64,000 bases of DNA from Tubiluchus corallicola (taxonomy: Eukaryota > Priapulida > Priapulimorpha > Priapulimorphida > Tubiluchidae), in NCBI GenBank assembly GCA_030141605.1, contig JAQGDQ010002381.1:186001-250000 (forward strand), written 5' to 3'. The notes under the pieces were generated by a model, which saw nothing but the letters and a program-made list of their open reading frames with translations, was not told the origin of the DNA and did not search any database. This document shows, piece by piece, positions 11,689 through 23,639 of this stretch; the first letter of the stretch is position 1; every line of letters begins with the position of its first letter. The position numbers and the translations under genes are program-made.

Positions 11689-12148
11689 CATCTCATCTCA
11701 TCTCACCTCATCTCATCTCATCGCATCTTCTCTCCTCTCCTCTCATTGCATTTCGTCTCACCTCACCTCACCTCAACTCAACTCACCTCATCTCATCTCA
11801 ATTTACCTCACTTCATCTCATTTCATCTCATCTGATCTCAACTGATCTCATTTCACCTCACCTCATTTCATCTCATCTCATTCCATCTCAACTGATCTCA
11901 TTTCACCTCACCTCATTTCATCTCATCTCATTCCATCTCAACTGATCTCATTTCACCTCACCTCACCTCATCTCATTTTATCTCATCTCACCTCATCTCA
12001 ACTCATTTCACTTCACCTCACTTCACCTCACTTCATCTCATCTCATCTCATCTCATTTCACCTCACCTCACCTCACCTCATCTCATCTCATCTCATCTCA
12101 TCTCATTTCGTCCCACCTCACCTCACCTCATCTCATCTTGTCTTACCT
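11689..12148. repeat. (TCTCA/CCTCA) pentanucleotide microsatellite
   Basis: About 460 bp of TCTCA, CCTCA, TTTCA and ACTCA pentamers, with an internal longer duplication near 11,838-11,955 (CATTTCACCTCACCTC recurs). Ser/His/Leu-rich frames through it are artefacts. Confidence 0.95.
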
Positions 12149-12424
12149 CAATAGATTTTTTGTACAACGTGTCATAATACATACACACATTAAGCAATAT
12201 AAATTTATATATATAAGCAGAATTAATCAACAAAGAAATATTTTAAAACTTGCTGTTTTGAATTAAATTGGCTCAGAGTCATTATTGCACTGCGTGGTCT
12301 CTGTAAGGAATTAGAGGGGTTTCTGCGGTTCCGTGGATATGCGCATTCATACATATGCAAATTTTGTGATGAAAACTGAGAGTCTTTGCGGACTATTGCG
12401 AGCGCAGTGGATACGCACCCTAAG

Positions 12425-12928
12425 TTATGCTGATATTATCCTTGAATTATTGGGCCGCATTAAACAGGAAGGCTTGTCCACATCACGACATGATTGATCA
12501 AGATTATTGACCAAGATTATCATTTTCACAACACTGAAATTACACGGAGCGTGAAACCCTTTGAAATCGAGCAACAATACAGCTCCTATCACGCACGGTA
12601 ATAATTAAAGTGGGAGAGAAGAAATTGGATGAAACATCTCAAACTTCCATCAAGAAAAGTTGAGCATTTCGTCCTTGAGTCTTGTCAGGTGGTTATTAAT
12701 CTTCCTGAGCTGATCTCAGTCACAAAAGTGCAATGACAAAATATAGCAATCATTCTGCAAGCGACACCCACACAGTGGTGGATTTAGGACAGGGCCACTG
12801 GGGTTGCTGCTCCGGGGCTTCCACGTAAGAGGGTCCTCCATAATGTGCATATAATCAAGTTCATTTACTACACATTGTTGACTTTAATTAACTAAATTTA
12901 TGATAAAACAATAATAACAATCATGACT
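12425..12928. other. Unannotated DNA with a GC-rich TE-like patch
   Basis: No gene. At 12,776-12,842 the string GGATTTAGGACAGGGCC and the following GGGGCTTCC resemble the end of a hAT-type element, but no matching second end was found. Confidence 0.35.
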
Positions 12929-13110
12929 GACTGACTAGCTGGCTGGCTGGCTGACTGTCTGACTGACAGACTAACTGACTGACTGACTCATTGACTCACT
13001 CACTCACTGATTTGATTTAACTATTTATTTCGAACTGACTGACTGACGGACTGCCTGCCTGCCTGACTTACTGATTGACTAACTAACTAAATGAATGAAT
13101 GAATGACTTT
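12929..13110. repeat. (GACT)n and related tetranucleotide microsatellite
   Basis: GACT, GGCT, TCAC and AATG tetramers in a degenerate array. A similar array lies at 22,440-22,712. Confidence 0.88.
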
Positions 13111-15640
13111 TTGGATATTTACACATTTTACTTACTTTCTTAGACTTAAGTTAATCAGCCATTAGCGATATGTCATCAAAGGATTCAAAATTGCTAAAAA
13201 ATACAATAAAGAGGCGTTTGGCGGACTGTGCTATGAGAGCTTACATCACTCACCCAGATGCTCTATAACCGGTTGCTCTGGGACGCCTACATTTCTTAAT
13301 TCAATCTGTGCTCACGAGACGCTAACCAACACCTTACAGAGACAATTTGGGATACCTATTTTTGCATAACGCCGTGACTGACCTAATGTACAAACTATCG
13401 ATAATTTGCAGCCATTTTAAACATTAAGGTGCGTCTTAAATACGATAAATAATTCAAAGATGCATTCATCTTAAACCGCCACCTCCAAATAGTGCACATA
13501 TTAGAATTAGAATTTCGTGAAGATACAATTGCACTTACTTCTGCTTCCATACACTGCGTGGTCATCTAGAATCTCATTGACTTAACACGATGGGTAGATG
13601 ATAAAAGATATATGTTCGTCCACAAATGCACGTTCTTTACATTTAGCACATGGCTTCATCAGCATTCTTAACTTCTACTTCAACTAGGTAGCGAAAATGC
13701 GATTGGTTGACATTATTAAAGGAATCATGATAGTGAGGTAACTTTTTATTTGCATGTCTATTAAACTTCGTTCATTAGAAAAACAAATAACCGTTCACAA
13801 ATACAAATATTATCGATGTATAAACGTTATTTGTACACAGTCCATCTTGGCGCGAGTGAATCATGAGAGTACGCTGCACAAAATTACTTGCCTCTGTCGT
13901 GGGATAAACTTGTTTCAAAATTGAAGCCAAGTCAAGCTTAACCGGCTTATCACTTGCACTGCCTATTGGTCGCCACTAGTTAAAGTTGAGTAAACAAACA
14001 CAAGTTTATAATGTCAGCTAAAACTTTCAGTATGGAGGAAGTTTTTATTCAACAAAAAAACGATTAGCATGTAACAGAAATTATTTAGGACAAGTGTACA
14101 GCTGAAAATGTATGTATTATGCGAACATCGGATAATTCGTACAAGCGCATCGTTCGTATTAACCGAAGTTATGCTTGTGCCGCCATAGTCTTTAATTACA
14201 GCTTGCATTTCGTGCAGATTTGCTTTTTTGGATACTGCATGTTGTTTCTGATGTGTCATCACGATTGTTTATCATATTACAAAAGTTGCTAAACAAGCGC
14301 CACCTTGCTGTAACCTTGGGTGTTACGTAAACTTAGCACATAGAAAATTCAGCGCACAAAGGGTTAGAATGACAATGGATGTTAAAACGACACCCAATTA
14401 GCGTGACACTTGAGACCCAAAACTCAATTACCTGCAGACTAAGTTCAAGTGACAACTCTCAATTAACAGAGGATGTTTTTAACTTAGAAACGTTTTTTAA
14501 AGCTTTTGTTCTGAAATATCTAACACTCTGAGGAGATTTTGTCAGACAATAATATCAGTAATTCGATGAACAGATAATAAATTTACACTACTGGATGTTG
14601 TCTTAATTTACTTTGGCAAAATTTGGCTGTGCACCACAGAGTCCTGTGACAGTGGAAGCTATTACAGCGGTCTCCTCCAGAAAGGAGAGGAGCGTCATTT
14701 CCAGTGAGGGACTTCTCTTATACGAGCATCATAAAGAACATCATTAAAGAAAGCAAGCTGTGCTTCAATAAAAACAAACTTTATTAAGAAGACTTGGTCA
14801 GAAGTTAGATGCTCAGGTTCGCTTATTTTCGTTTTCTACTCCCGCCCTAGAATCTCTCTTGAATAAGTCCATTTATTTACAGCTGTGCTGCAAGACTTAC
14901 CAGCTGAAAAATCAGAAATCACCAAGACAACATGGTGATTGTGGAAAGTGCTATTTTTGGTGAGATGCGCTCCATGCATGGAGGTTAGTGAGACATAGGA
15001 TGTTTGTAAGAATTAAAAGCGTCTGTAGAACATGTGTTTATCAGTAAGAGATTGCCACTTCATTTTCTGTATACATAATAACACCAAAATTATGTGTTTA
15101 TTTATATTTACGTAATACAAATTACAGTGATAAAATAATTTCTCAGTTACTAAAGTAAATTATGCATGCAAACTACAGACGATATTACGATAAATAAAAA
15201 GTTAAAACTGGCTGAAATATATGGTGAAATGTGCCAATATCGTACACGTCGGACAATTCGTTTTAGGCTTTTACAGAATATAACAAGATAGTATAGACAC
15301 TCTTTTTCCTTCCTTCCTTTTCCACCCTTTCATTAGTAAAAGAGAAGAAAAACAGAGTTTATTCCACTTTGTTATTTTTGGTACAACCTTGAAGCTCACT
15401 GTTCGATATTAGCCCAATATTTTACCCAATATAATTTTATAAAGCATTAAAACGATTCTGCATTAAATTACGGTAAGATTAAACAAAGAATAAAAAGAAA
15501 ATGTGTCTCAAATGTGAGCCCTTTCTTTAGGCCGTCCCTAGCAGAAGTGAATGCTTGACTGAGATTCATTTATTTACACTCTATGAATGAATGTCTTTGT
15601 GCACGAGTTACAGGAAGCTGTAACTCGTTAAAACGTAAAA
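13111..15640. other. Unannotated AT-rich DNA
   Basis: No gene, RNA gene or clear repeat in about 2.5 kb. The open frame on the minus strand at 14,014-14,262 has no domain I recognise. Confidence 0.45.
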
Positions 15641-15649
15641 CGTTAAAAA

Positions 15650-16570
15650 TGAAAACTTTAGAAAACTAAATACAATGCAAAACTACGCACTTAGATTAAT
15701 TCATGGCTCCTCTAACAAAACTGCTAAACAACATGCTGCTTCTGCAACAAGCTTAAGAGCGTCCGCAAAAATACCAATATCAGAAGCCTATCGAGATTAC
15801 AAAACACTGATATTTCTTTATAAATATATCAATAAACTGAGCATTCCATTTATAAACAATCCCTTAGCATTCATTCCTGATACCACTTTAAACAATAGAA
15901 CACACAATTTAAAGCAAATTACAGTAAACAATAAATTTGGAAATAACTCTATATCAAAACAGGCCATACATTTATGGAACTTACTACTCAGTGACATAAA
16001 ACTAATAGAATCTCTCCACCAATTTAAAAAGAAATTAAAAGAATATCAATATAACAGGTGTCAAGTTCCACATTGTGCATCTGATACTAATTACACAGAC
16101 TCAACTTTCATCTACCCCCGCCCCTGACTCCATAAAACGATTAAAAAAGTAAAATTTTTAAAAAATTATGTAATGTAATACGTGTTACGTCAGTTTTGTA
16201 ATGTCAAATGTAAAAATAGTGAAAGTAATGAGTTAACATTAACAAAATGTAATGAGTGAAATTTATGTAATGTAAAGCATGTTTCTGTTGTGTCATGAAA
16301 AATGTATATATGTGTAAAATATGTCATGTAAAATTTAATGTACTTTTGTAATATTGTTTTGTAAAAATATTTTAATATTGTGTTTGTAAATATGTTCATT
16401 TATTGCATATAATTAGGCCTTAGTTTTGCACTTTAGTTTTTTTTTTAGTCTGCACTGGACGCATTTGTCTTGAACAGTGTTGTTATTTTAACATTACGCT
16501 GAGGATTACTCAATTTTATTATAATGAGTGAGCCATTTTAATGACAAATAAAGAATTAATATATATATAT
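15650..16570 (+). pseudogene. LINE 3' end: RT C-terminal domain, 3' UTR and (AT)n tail
   Basis: The frame at 15,675-16,127 reads MQNYALRLIHGSS at its start, then a Tyr-rich segment with KTLIFLYKYINKLSIPF, and AIHLWNLLLSDIKL followed by FKKKLKEY. This is the conserved order at the C-terminus of CR1/L2/Jockey-like reverse transcriptases (QN-alR-I, YK-in-l-iP, lWN-LP, FK-LK). The core RT and endonuclease are missing, so the copy is 5'-truncated. The untranslated tail ends AATGACAAATAAAGAATTAAT followed by an AT microsatellite, and it matches a second tail at 50,270-50,422. Confidence 0.8.
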
Positions 16571-17659
16571 ATAAGCCATGTGATTTTGGCAATTGTTTTG
16601 TTGGAGAAAAATGTTACAAATAATCCGCTTTACGTTCATTTTCTGGTAATCTCTAATAATAGCCTAGGACGCCAAAGTTTGAGGAGCGTCACGTTTTAGA
16701 CAAAATTCTTATTCTCCTCGGAAAATGTGCATACTTTCATATTCATGTAAACGGCGCATGTTATAACACACCACAGGCAGTTACTCATCTCCCCTTCTAT
16801 ATATGTACCACATAACAAACAGATGCAAGGTATTACACAACAAACAGTTGCGCAATTGCACGAATATAAACGCTGTGCAAATACACATAAATAAGAATGA
16901 TCACGTAGAAACTAGGTTAATAGTGTTTCTAATACACCACAAGTAATTGTTTAATCTGCTCATTGCATTAACAGCCACAAATTCACAATAGAGATGGGCA
17001 GCACAGAACTAGGGCGTCGCAAAGTCTTGATACGCCCCTGCTAATAGCGCAGGTACTCAACGAAAAAAGTAGTTACTAGAATAGCAATCTCATGTAAATT
17101 ATAGAGACATATAAAAACATGCGATAAACTGATTTGAGGAAAGCAGGAATAATGGTGATCTTGTCATGGAACTTGGGATATATAAGAACGCTAACGCTGT
17201 TGTTTGAAATTTCCTTAATGTCTGCTGTTCGTGTAACACTGGCGTGGCTCTTTGATATCGATTATTTGCAAGTTACCACATGGACGTGGATCGTCTTGTG
17301 TTTTTGTTTGCGGAGTTTTTTTTTGTTTGCTTGCTTCAAATTTTTGCTCACTGTTTGTAAGTTGGTTTTCTTAACTCAAATAGCAAATGCTCGTGGCCCA
17401 GAACGTTTAAAAAATTTTATGTGAAAAACTACAAAACCAAACGCCAAAAAAATGTTTCACGTATTAAATAACTTGTAAATGTGTTTGGGCAACATTCCGG
17501 GGATTTTTCCTTGCACAAGTAAGATGCTGGAAAGCAAACACAAGTATACGTAGATGATTTTAAGTTATTTTCATTAATGGAAATGCGTTCTGCAGGCTTT
17601 GCTATTTATTACATGCAGAAATGGGATGTTTTGTGTGTCAGTGCAAAACCAGAGACCTC
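16571..17659. other. Unannotated DNA
   Basis: No gene supported. The hydrophobic 96-residue frame at 17,134-17,424 shows no signal peptide-plus-domain logic, codon bias or homology I can recognise. Confidence 0.4.
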
Positions 17660-18232
17660 TCTGTTGATGTTGTTGTTGTTGGCATTTTTCTGTCTCGGAA
17701 GACAATGGAGTGTGCGCTAAGAGAGTCAGTTATTGATCACATTGATGGAGCTGCAGCGTCGACTGTGGCTGAGCAGTCCGATCCTTGAACCACTGGAGTG
17801 GCTTCTCCAGGGCGCACGCCTGGGTAAGGTGTATGGAGATCCTGAGTTGCCCAGACAACAGGAACCCCTCTCTTCCTCCCTGGTGTAGTGCAGAGAAAGC
17901 AGAGCGATACGTTTAGTACTAGGTTGACTGCAGGAGGTGCCGGAGTCAGTGAGCATGCTGCATTGGTCCGCCTTCGGGGCTCCACTCCTGATTTGGAAGG
18001 TTTACTCCTCTACACATGGCCGTTGGGTCTCTTGACCTCCTCCGCCCTCTAACCGTTGGCTGCTTGTGCAGCTCCTCCGCCTAGTGTCGAGATACAGTGT
18101 GCGCATCCCGCAAGCCTACAGCACCTGATATTCCTAGGCGGTCACCTATCCAAGTACTAACCAGGCTCTACGTTGTTTAACTTCGGTGATCAGACGAGAA
18201 CCGGTGTTTTCAACGTGATTTCGCCGTAGTCA
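17660..18232 (-). mobile_element. 5S-rRNA-headed SINE-like element (SINE3-type), copy 1
   Basis: Read on the minus strand, a near-complete 5S rRNA sequence (18,113-18,232) is followed by a body of about 420 bp and an AACAACAACAACATCAACAG tail at about 17,661-17,682. About 200 bp of the body recur behind a second 5S-like sequence at 61,919-62,335. Shared blocks are CACTGTATCTCGACACTAGG, GGCCATGTGTAGAGGAGTAA and GGAGTGGAGCCCCGAAGGCG. A 5S head, a shared body and a short-repeat tail are the architecture of SINE3-class retroposons (established knowledge). A dispersed unit from a 5S rDNA array is the alternative. Open frames in the body are not believed to be genes. Confidence 0.65.
18113..18232 (-). 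rRNA. 5S rRNA-like sequence (possibly SINE head)
   Basis: The minus strand begins GTGACTACGGCGAAATCACG and contains the conserved 5S blocks GAAAACACCGGTTCTCGTCT, GATCACCGAAGTTAA, GCCTGGTTAGTACTTGGATA and GGTGACCGCCTAGGAA. It ends CAGGTGCTGTAGGC. The length of about 120 nt and the internal control region (box A, intermediate element, box C) are intact, so it could still bind TFIIIA and recruit Pol III. No T-run terminator follows directly, which fits read-through into a SINE body better than a stand-alone 5S gene. Confidence 0.75.
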
Positions 18233-18239
18233 CAGAGAC

Positions 18240-20102
18240 ATATAGAGATCTCTCTATTTCCGTAGCAAAACGTTTGTTTCTGCGGCAAAACTGTGTGCTA
18301 GCCATCTATCGTAAATGTCGAATGAAAATAAAATATTTTTTATGATTTGTTTCTGTTTTTAAAATTTTCTTCATTTTTCAAACTTTTATAGTCATTTAAA
18401 GACTTTACAAGCAAGATTCGATACATTCGAAACGCAGCGTTCAATTTTGTAAAGGTTAATTGGGCCCTGTAAAGCTATTTGACTTGCAGTGTGTCCACCT
18501 CCAGGGAAATTCCTCAGATTGAGATGACATTGACTGAACTAGTCCTATTCGAAATACAGCTACAGGCTGGCCTGTGATTAGATATGGACACAGGCTATTG
18601 TTTCATAGAAATGGCTTCTATTTCGCTCTAAGACGAGTCAATAATTTGAAATGAAAAGGCGAGTTTTGCGCCCTAAAGCACAAGTGGGCTTTCAAATTTT
18701 ATCTCTGCATCCACTCACCGCCCCCTTGTAATTTCAGTAACTCCCTCTTGAGTGAGGCGGGATGTCATTTGGATGAGTAATCCTTGACATTCTTACATGA
18801 AGTTGCCTCAATTAAATCACCCGTATGTGGAAACTGTACACAAATCCAAGACATATACATACTGCCTACTAAAATTAAACGGCTACCTGTATGTAATTAA
18901 GTGATCGTCTGCAATTAATTTGTCCACGTTTAATTGCTGACAATCAAGTAATACTCTTACGCTCACGTGTAAAGGGTTCACCAAATAATAGGCGACCTCG
19001 TACCGGAAAAGACCGTAATAGATTAAAGCCGACAAAACCATGAAAAGAATCACTTAATTCTGAATAAAGAACGTGCACTTGTTTTAATAACCTATATTGT
19101 CGCCATTCGTAGCTCTGGTGGCGACTAATCGACGTCGGGTACACAGTCACCGGAATTTCTCAATGAGACTGCTGTTATGACTCATTTCCTCAGCAACTTT
19201 GTTGAATTTGTTATTTCTGAGGATAAAAAGTAGGATAAAATTTAGAAAATAGATTACAATATTAGAAAAAACACCGAAACATTTATATTATATCTACTTC
19301 TAGTTCTAGTAACTTCTGTGCCTAGTGCGTTCAACGTTTCTTGCCCATACCAGTACTTTCAACAATTTAATTCAATTCTTCTTTGTTTCTGTAAAAGAAA
19401 TTGCACACAGAGACCCATAGAGAAATTACTGTGGTAAGACTACAGAAACCCACAAGTTGTTCATATATTTAAGACGTCAGCAAAAATTCAGCCACTGTAT
19501 GCAGTGATATCTCTCTCACTTAATTTTAACGATGGTGAATACAGGTAATTTCATTACAATTTCTATACAAACTAAAAACTGTGAAAGTAAAGAAAACCGG
19601 GAAACTGTCATTTGCTCGCAGGACACGTGTCTAATGCGAGTAACGAAATGTGAAGCATTGTTAGTGATGCTTAGTTAGGCTCATTCAGCTTGACAACAGG
19701 AGTTGCGTTGTTTCGTGAGCAAATAAATCCAATTTAGAGGCACTAGAAAGGTCGTTGAAGTCAATCGTCCATCGTGTTTCATGACCATTGTCAGGCTGCC
19801 TACTTTAATGCCGTTTTCATTTCATGTCAATCTTTAATGTCGTAGAAATTTTTACGGCATCTCAAAAAAAAACTTGAGAACATTTTACTAACATCTTAAG
19901 AAACTGAAGAGTTTCTATTAACTCATCGTAAATGATTTTCGTAACTCATCATAAATAAATAAAATTGCAAGGATGTTTACTGGAGAAAGTGATTCGTTTT
20001 TGCACCTTCACGGGTCGTACAAATGTGCAAAAATTAAGTAGCTATTTAACCATAAATATTTGTGATCAATTTAATTAAGAAAAAAAAACAAGCGAAAACT
20101 AG
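18240..20102. other. Unannotated DNA
   Basis: No gene or repeat could be supported in this stretch. Confidence 0.4.
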
Positions 20103-20714
20103 TTAAAGGAAAACAGGATGATTTTTCACATGCCGCCCTATATTTATAAGTATACAGCAAAAAGTATACCGCATACATTTTAGCATCTATAATAATGCTA
20201 AAGTGTTTGTGATAATAAAATAATAGTTTAAAAACTTAACTGACGGCTGGAGATACCAGCAAGCGATGACGTCAGAACTGAACACAGTTTTGTAACAGCC
20301 AAACATTCAACGAGCTTGATGCAAGTGTTTGCAAAAAACAGAAATGGAAGTATAATGCTACTGTACAACATTGACTGTGGTACACAAAAAACTTGTCGAA
20401 TTTATGTTTAAAACTTTAAAACTTAAAACCGCCGTGTTGTCATGCTATTTCACCAAAAAAAGGTAATACGTCAGAACTGAACAGAGACGTACAGTGCTTG
20501 TTTTTTATGCAATGTGTTTTCGAGATGCAGATACTATGTCTATTTAACTACTGTAGCTAATGGCGCATGAACACCGAGCGCACGCAAAATTAAACTTTGG
20601 TGGTAATAATTCTTTTACGTAAGTCACATAAAAAAACAATTATGTGCACTTTTAATATTTTACACATTAGATTACTTTTAGCTATAGCTTAAGATTGGGT
20701 CCTGTCCCCTTTAA
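20103..20714 (+). mobile_element. TTAA-type MITE family 1, copy C (both ends present)
   Basis: It begins TTAAAGGAAAACAGGATGA and ends AGATTGGGTCCTGTCCCCTTTAA, with TTAA on both edges. Internal blocks match copies A, B and E. A perfect TGACGTCA palindrome sits in the conserved GCGATGACGTCAGAACTG segment. No coding capacity. Confidence 0.85.
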
Positions 20715-21167
20715 GGAAAGAGTTGACAATTCTTTTTTTGTCTCGCTTTAGTGCACTTAGAAACGAAACTACTCATTCATGCATTAATTTTAATTTTAAC
20801 CAAATCTAGGCAGAATATTTTTAAGAATAACATACCGCATTGATAAGATATTATTTGTTCTTGTTGCCATCTTTGTCGTGGTCGCGGTTGCGACTGCTGC
20901 TGCTATTGTTGTTATGTGTTGTTATTTCAAGTAAGCATTCTAGAGAATTCTCTGCCTTGGGACCAGTATGTGATCTCGCACATTATGTTAATTATGTAGA
21001 AATATCTGTAATCACGAACACGAAGCTAATTAATTACCATGCTGTATGTACCCAATAGAGCTATATTTATTCTGCATCCTATGTCCATGTATTTTTCAAA
21101 CAAATTACTGCTTCATGAAATCTTATCATGGATAGTCCTTAAAATCCCTGCGTAAGTTTCTAAAAAT
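20715..21167. other. Unannotated DNA
   Basis: No feature could be supported. Confidence 0.4.
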
Positions 21168-21180
21168 CGATCAGAAGATA

Positions 21181-21310
21181 AGACAGGACAGGACAGGACA
21201 GGACAGGATTGGACAGGACATGGCGGGACAGGACAGGACAGGACAGGACAGGACAGGACAGGACAGGACAGGACAGGGCAGGGCAGGGCAGGGCAGGGCA
21301 GGGCAGGGCA
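21181..21310. repeat. (GGACA)n/(GGGCA)n pentanucleotide microsatellite flanked by an inverted repeat
   Basis: About 26 pentamers change from GGACA to GGGCA along the array. The 15-bp sequence CGATCAGAAGATAAG at 21,168-21,182 occurs as a perfect inverted copy at 21,347-21,361. On the minus strand the right flank reads as a retroelement tail (AATAAAGATCTTATCTTATC). Confidence 0.93.
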
Positions 21311-21499
21311 ATACAAGATAAGATAAGATCTTTATTTAAATTCGAGCTTATCTTCTGATCGAAGAGAACTAAATACATCAAAAACAATGGTGATTATGGT
21401 CAGACTGCTCACTCGTGAGAGTACTGTTATTTGGTGTTTCCGTGTGGTTGCACAACAATTTTCTTACTAAAATTTTGAAACGTATGTATAGTAGCGTCA

Positions 21500-21960
21500 G
21501 CTTATAGTAGGGGGTGAGCATTCTCTATCAGAAAGCAAAGAAGGAGTTTACAATTCCCCACGAAATTTTAAGTACTGTAACCCTAGACCTAACATTGTGT
21601 GTGGGGAATTGTAAACTTTAGCCCAAGTGCGAATTCGAATCGAATCAAATTTTTGACTTTCGAAATCGCTCAAACCGAGTTTCAAAATTTCAAATCCAAA
21701 TCGAACTCGAAAAAATAGTCTCGCAAAGATCACGCATATTGCTTAATTTTGTACCAAAGCAAAAAAATACTAACAATTTGGGTAAAAATCGTGCACTGAA
21801 ATAGCAGCTAAATAATGGAGTTTGCATAACGTTTGAAACGGTTTAATCTTAAGGAACTTTTGTAGTAAAGTGCTGAATTACTCAAATCCAAAATTTTAAG
21901 TTCGAATAGAATTTGAATTAAAAAACTCGTTCGAACTGAATTCACCCCAAGCTTACAGCG
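21500..21960. mobile_element. Decayed DNA-transposon-like segment with an internal hairpin
   Basis: TTACAATTCCCCAC at about 21,548-21,561 and its inverse GTGGGGAATTGTAA at 21,601-21,614 form a perfect short hairpin. Around it, repeated TTCGAA/TCGAAT-type motifs and the edge pair GGGGGTGAGC / GAATTCACCCC look like subterminal parts of a hAT-like element. No target-site duplication could be assigned. Confidence 0.35.
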
Positions 21961-22439
21961 GAAAGCACAGAGTGCTGATTACTGTACGACTGGAATTCAG
22001 GTTCACATTTACATTTCGTTGTAATAACTATCACATCTGCAACATTTATATTCACTGGCGAACTCTACACGATCACCTCTATTCATCATGTTGGTAAACT
22101 CTTTACCAATAAGTGGTTTCAGTCAATCGCTCATTAAAACAATTCACATTCAGAATACACACCGTCTCCATTGATTGAGCCACACGAATGCTTTTTCTAG
22201 TCACAAATTTGTAACCAAATTTGCCTTGCGAAGAACTGTGGAATGAAAGATGATTCGTTTTGGAAATTTTGTCCATAAATGAAATACACGGAAACGGAAG
22301 TATGACCGTGTATTTTCACCGTCATTGTTATTCTACGGCGATGGCACACTAGGTGACAGCGTCCGACACCGGACATCAAGTTTTGGATTAAACGGAAGTG
22401 CCAATCGTCCCCCATTATAGATGACTTGATGGATAAGGC
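21961..22439. other. Unannotated DNA
   Basis: No feature could be supported. The open frame on the minus strand at 22,197-22,415 has no known domain. Confidence 0.4.
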
Positions 22440-22712
22440 AACCCAGTAAATGACTGACTGACAAACTGACTGACTTCTTTAGCTAGGAACTACATGTGTT
22501 GCTGAGGGCTGTTCATTCTTTATTTGGTCGACTGCGTAGTTAACAACTGAATGACGGACTGGTTGACTGGCTGAGTGAGTGAGTGAGTGACTGACTGACT
22601 GACTGACTGACTGACTAACTGATTAACTGGCTAGCTAGCTGCTGACTGATTGACTAGCTGACTGACTGACTGACCGACTAACCGACCGACCGACCGACCG
22701 ACAGACTGACGC
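22440..22712. repeat. (GACT/GACC)n tetranucleotide microsatellite
   Basis: Degenerate GACT, GAGT, GGCT and GACC tetramers in two arrays separated by about 60 bp of unique sequence near 22,480-22,545. Confidence 0.88.
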
Positions 22713-23189
22713 GTGAAAAGAAACAAGAATTTATTCTAGCTTATAGAATGTTTATCATCAAGAATGTTCGATTTCTTCATTGACAGATATCTTCTTATTT
22801 TGCTTAGGAATTTTCTGACTCTGCCAGTCTTTTTATTATCTAAAACGAATTACATTACTTTTTGCGCGATCCAATTTGCACTGAACTACTTTGCTAAAAT
22901 ATTTACGATATAGAAATATTTTAATCGCAATATAAACTGGAGAGGGAGAATATTTAAACGGTAGAGGACAATATCTTGACTGAGACAAACGTAAACGGCA
23001 CGCGTCAAAACTTGTTACAAATTTGCAAGCATTAGATGACAAAATTGACAAACTGAAATTTATCTGTTATATAACCAGTAGCTACAAGGGTGTCCTTGAA
23101 AATGGAAAAACAACAAGTTATACATGGAAGAATTCAATGCTTCAATGTAATTGGTTTGTGCCAGACGGTTTAGTTAGTAGTAAGGCGTA

Positions 23190-23445
<256 letters not shown>

Positions 23446-23639
23446 ATTACTATAATTTCATGCGTTGCAGGTAGAAATTACATTAAAAACATTTTGAACG
23501 ATCGCTTTTTATTTGTTTCTTCAAAATCTCGACTTTCATACTAAGTCTTCACAGGTGACAAACAAATTAGCTCAATGCAAGAGACGTTGTTTTTCTTATA
23601 TTAGTTTCTAGCAAATGTCTTAGCACAGAAAGTTCTTCG

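Larger units (their letters stand above)
10317..12424. mobile_element. Candidate composite DNA element with short terminal inverted repeats
   Basis: The left end TTAAGGCCACGTATCCACT and the right end AGTGGATACGCACCCTAA are inverted copies of each other (14 or so matching bases around GTATCCACT). Between them lie a 56-bp minisatellite, a copy of MITE family 2 and a TCTCA microsatellite. No transposase is seen. The right boundary shows CTAA rather than TTAA, so target-site duplication is not proven. The ends may instead belong to two separate relics. Confidence 0.35.

Noticed and set aside
15675-16127. 150-codon frame as a host gene
   Set aside because: Its motifs (QNYALRLIH, LWNLLLSDI, FKKKLK) are those of a LINE reverse transcriptase C-terminus, and a LINE-type 3' UTR follows.
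17726-17985. Two overlapping frames that look protein-like (ACSLTPAPPAV, VVWATQDLHTPYPG)
   Set aside because: They lie in the body of the 5S-headed repeat. The second copy at 62,116-62,331 breaks the frames, so coding function is not supported.
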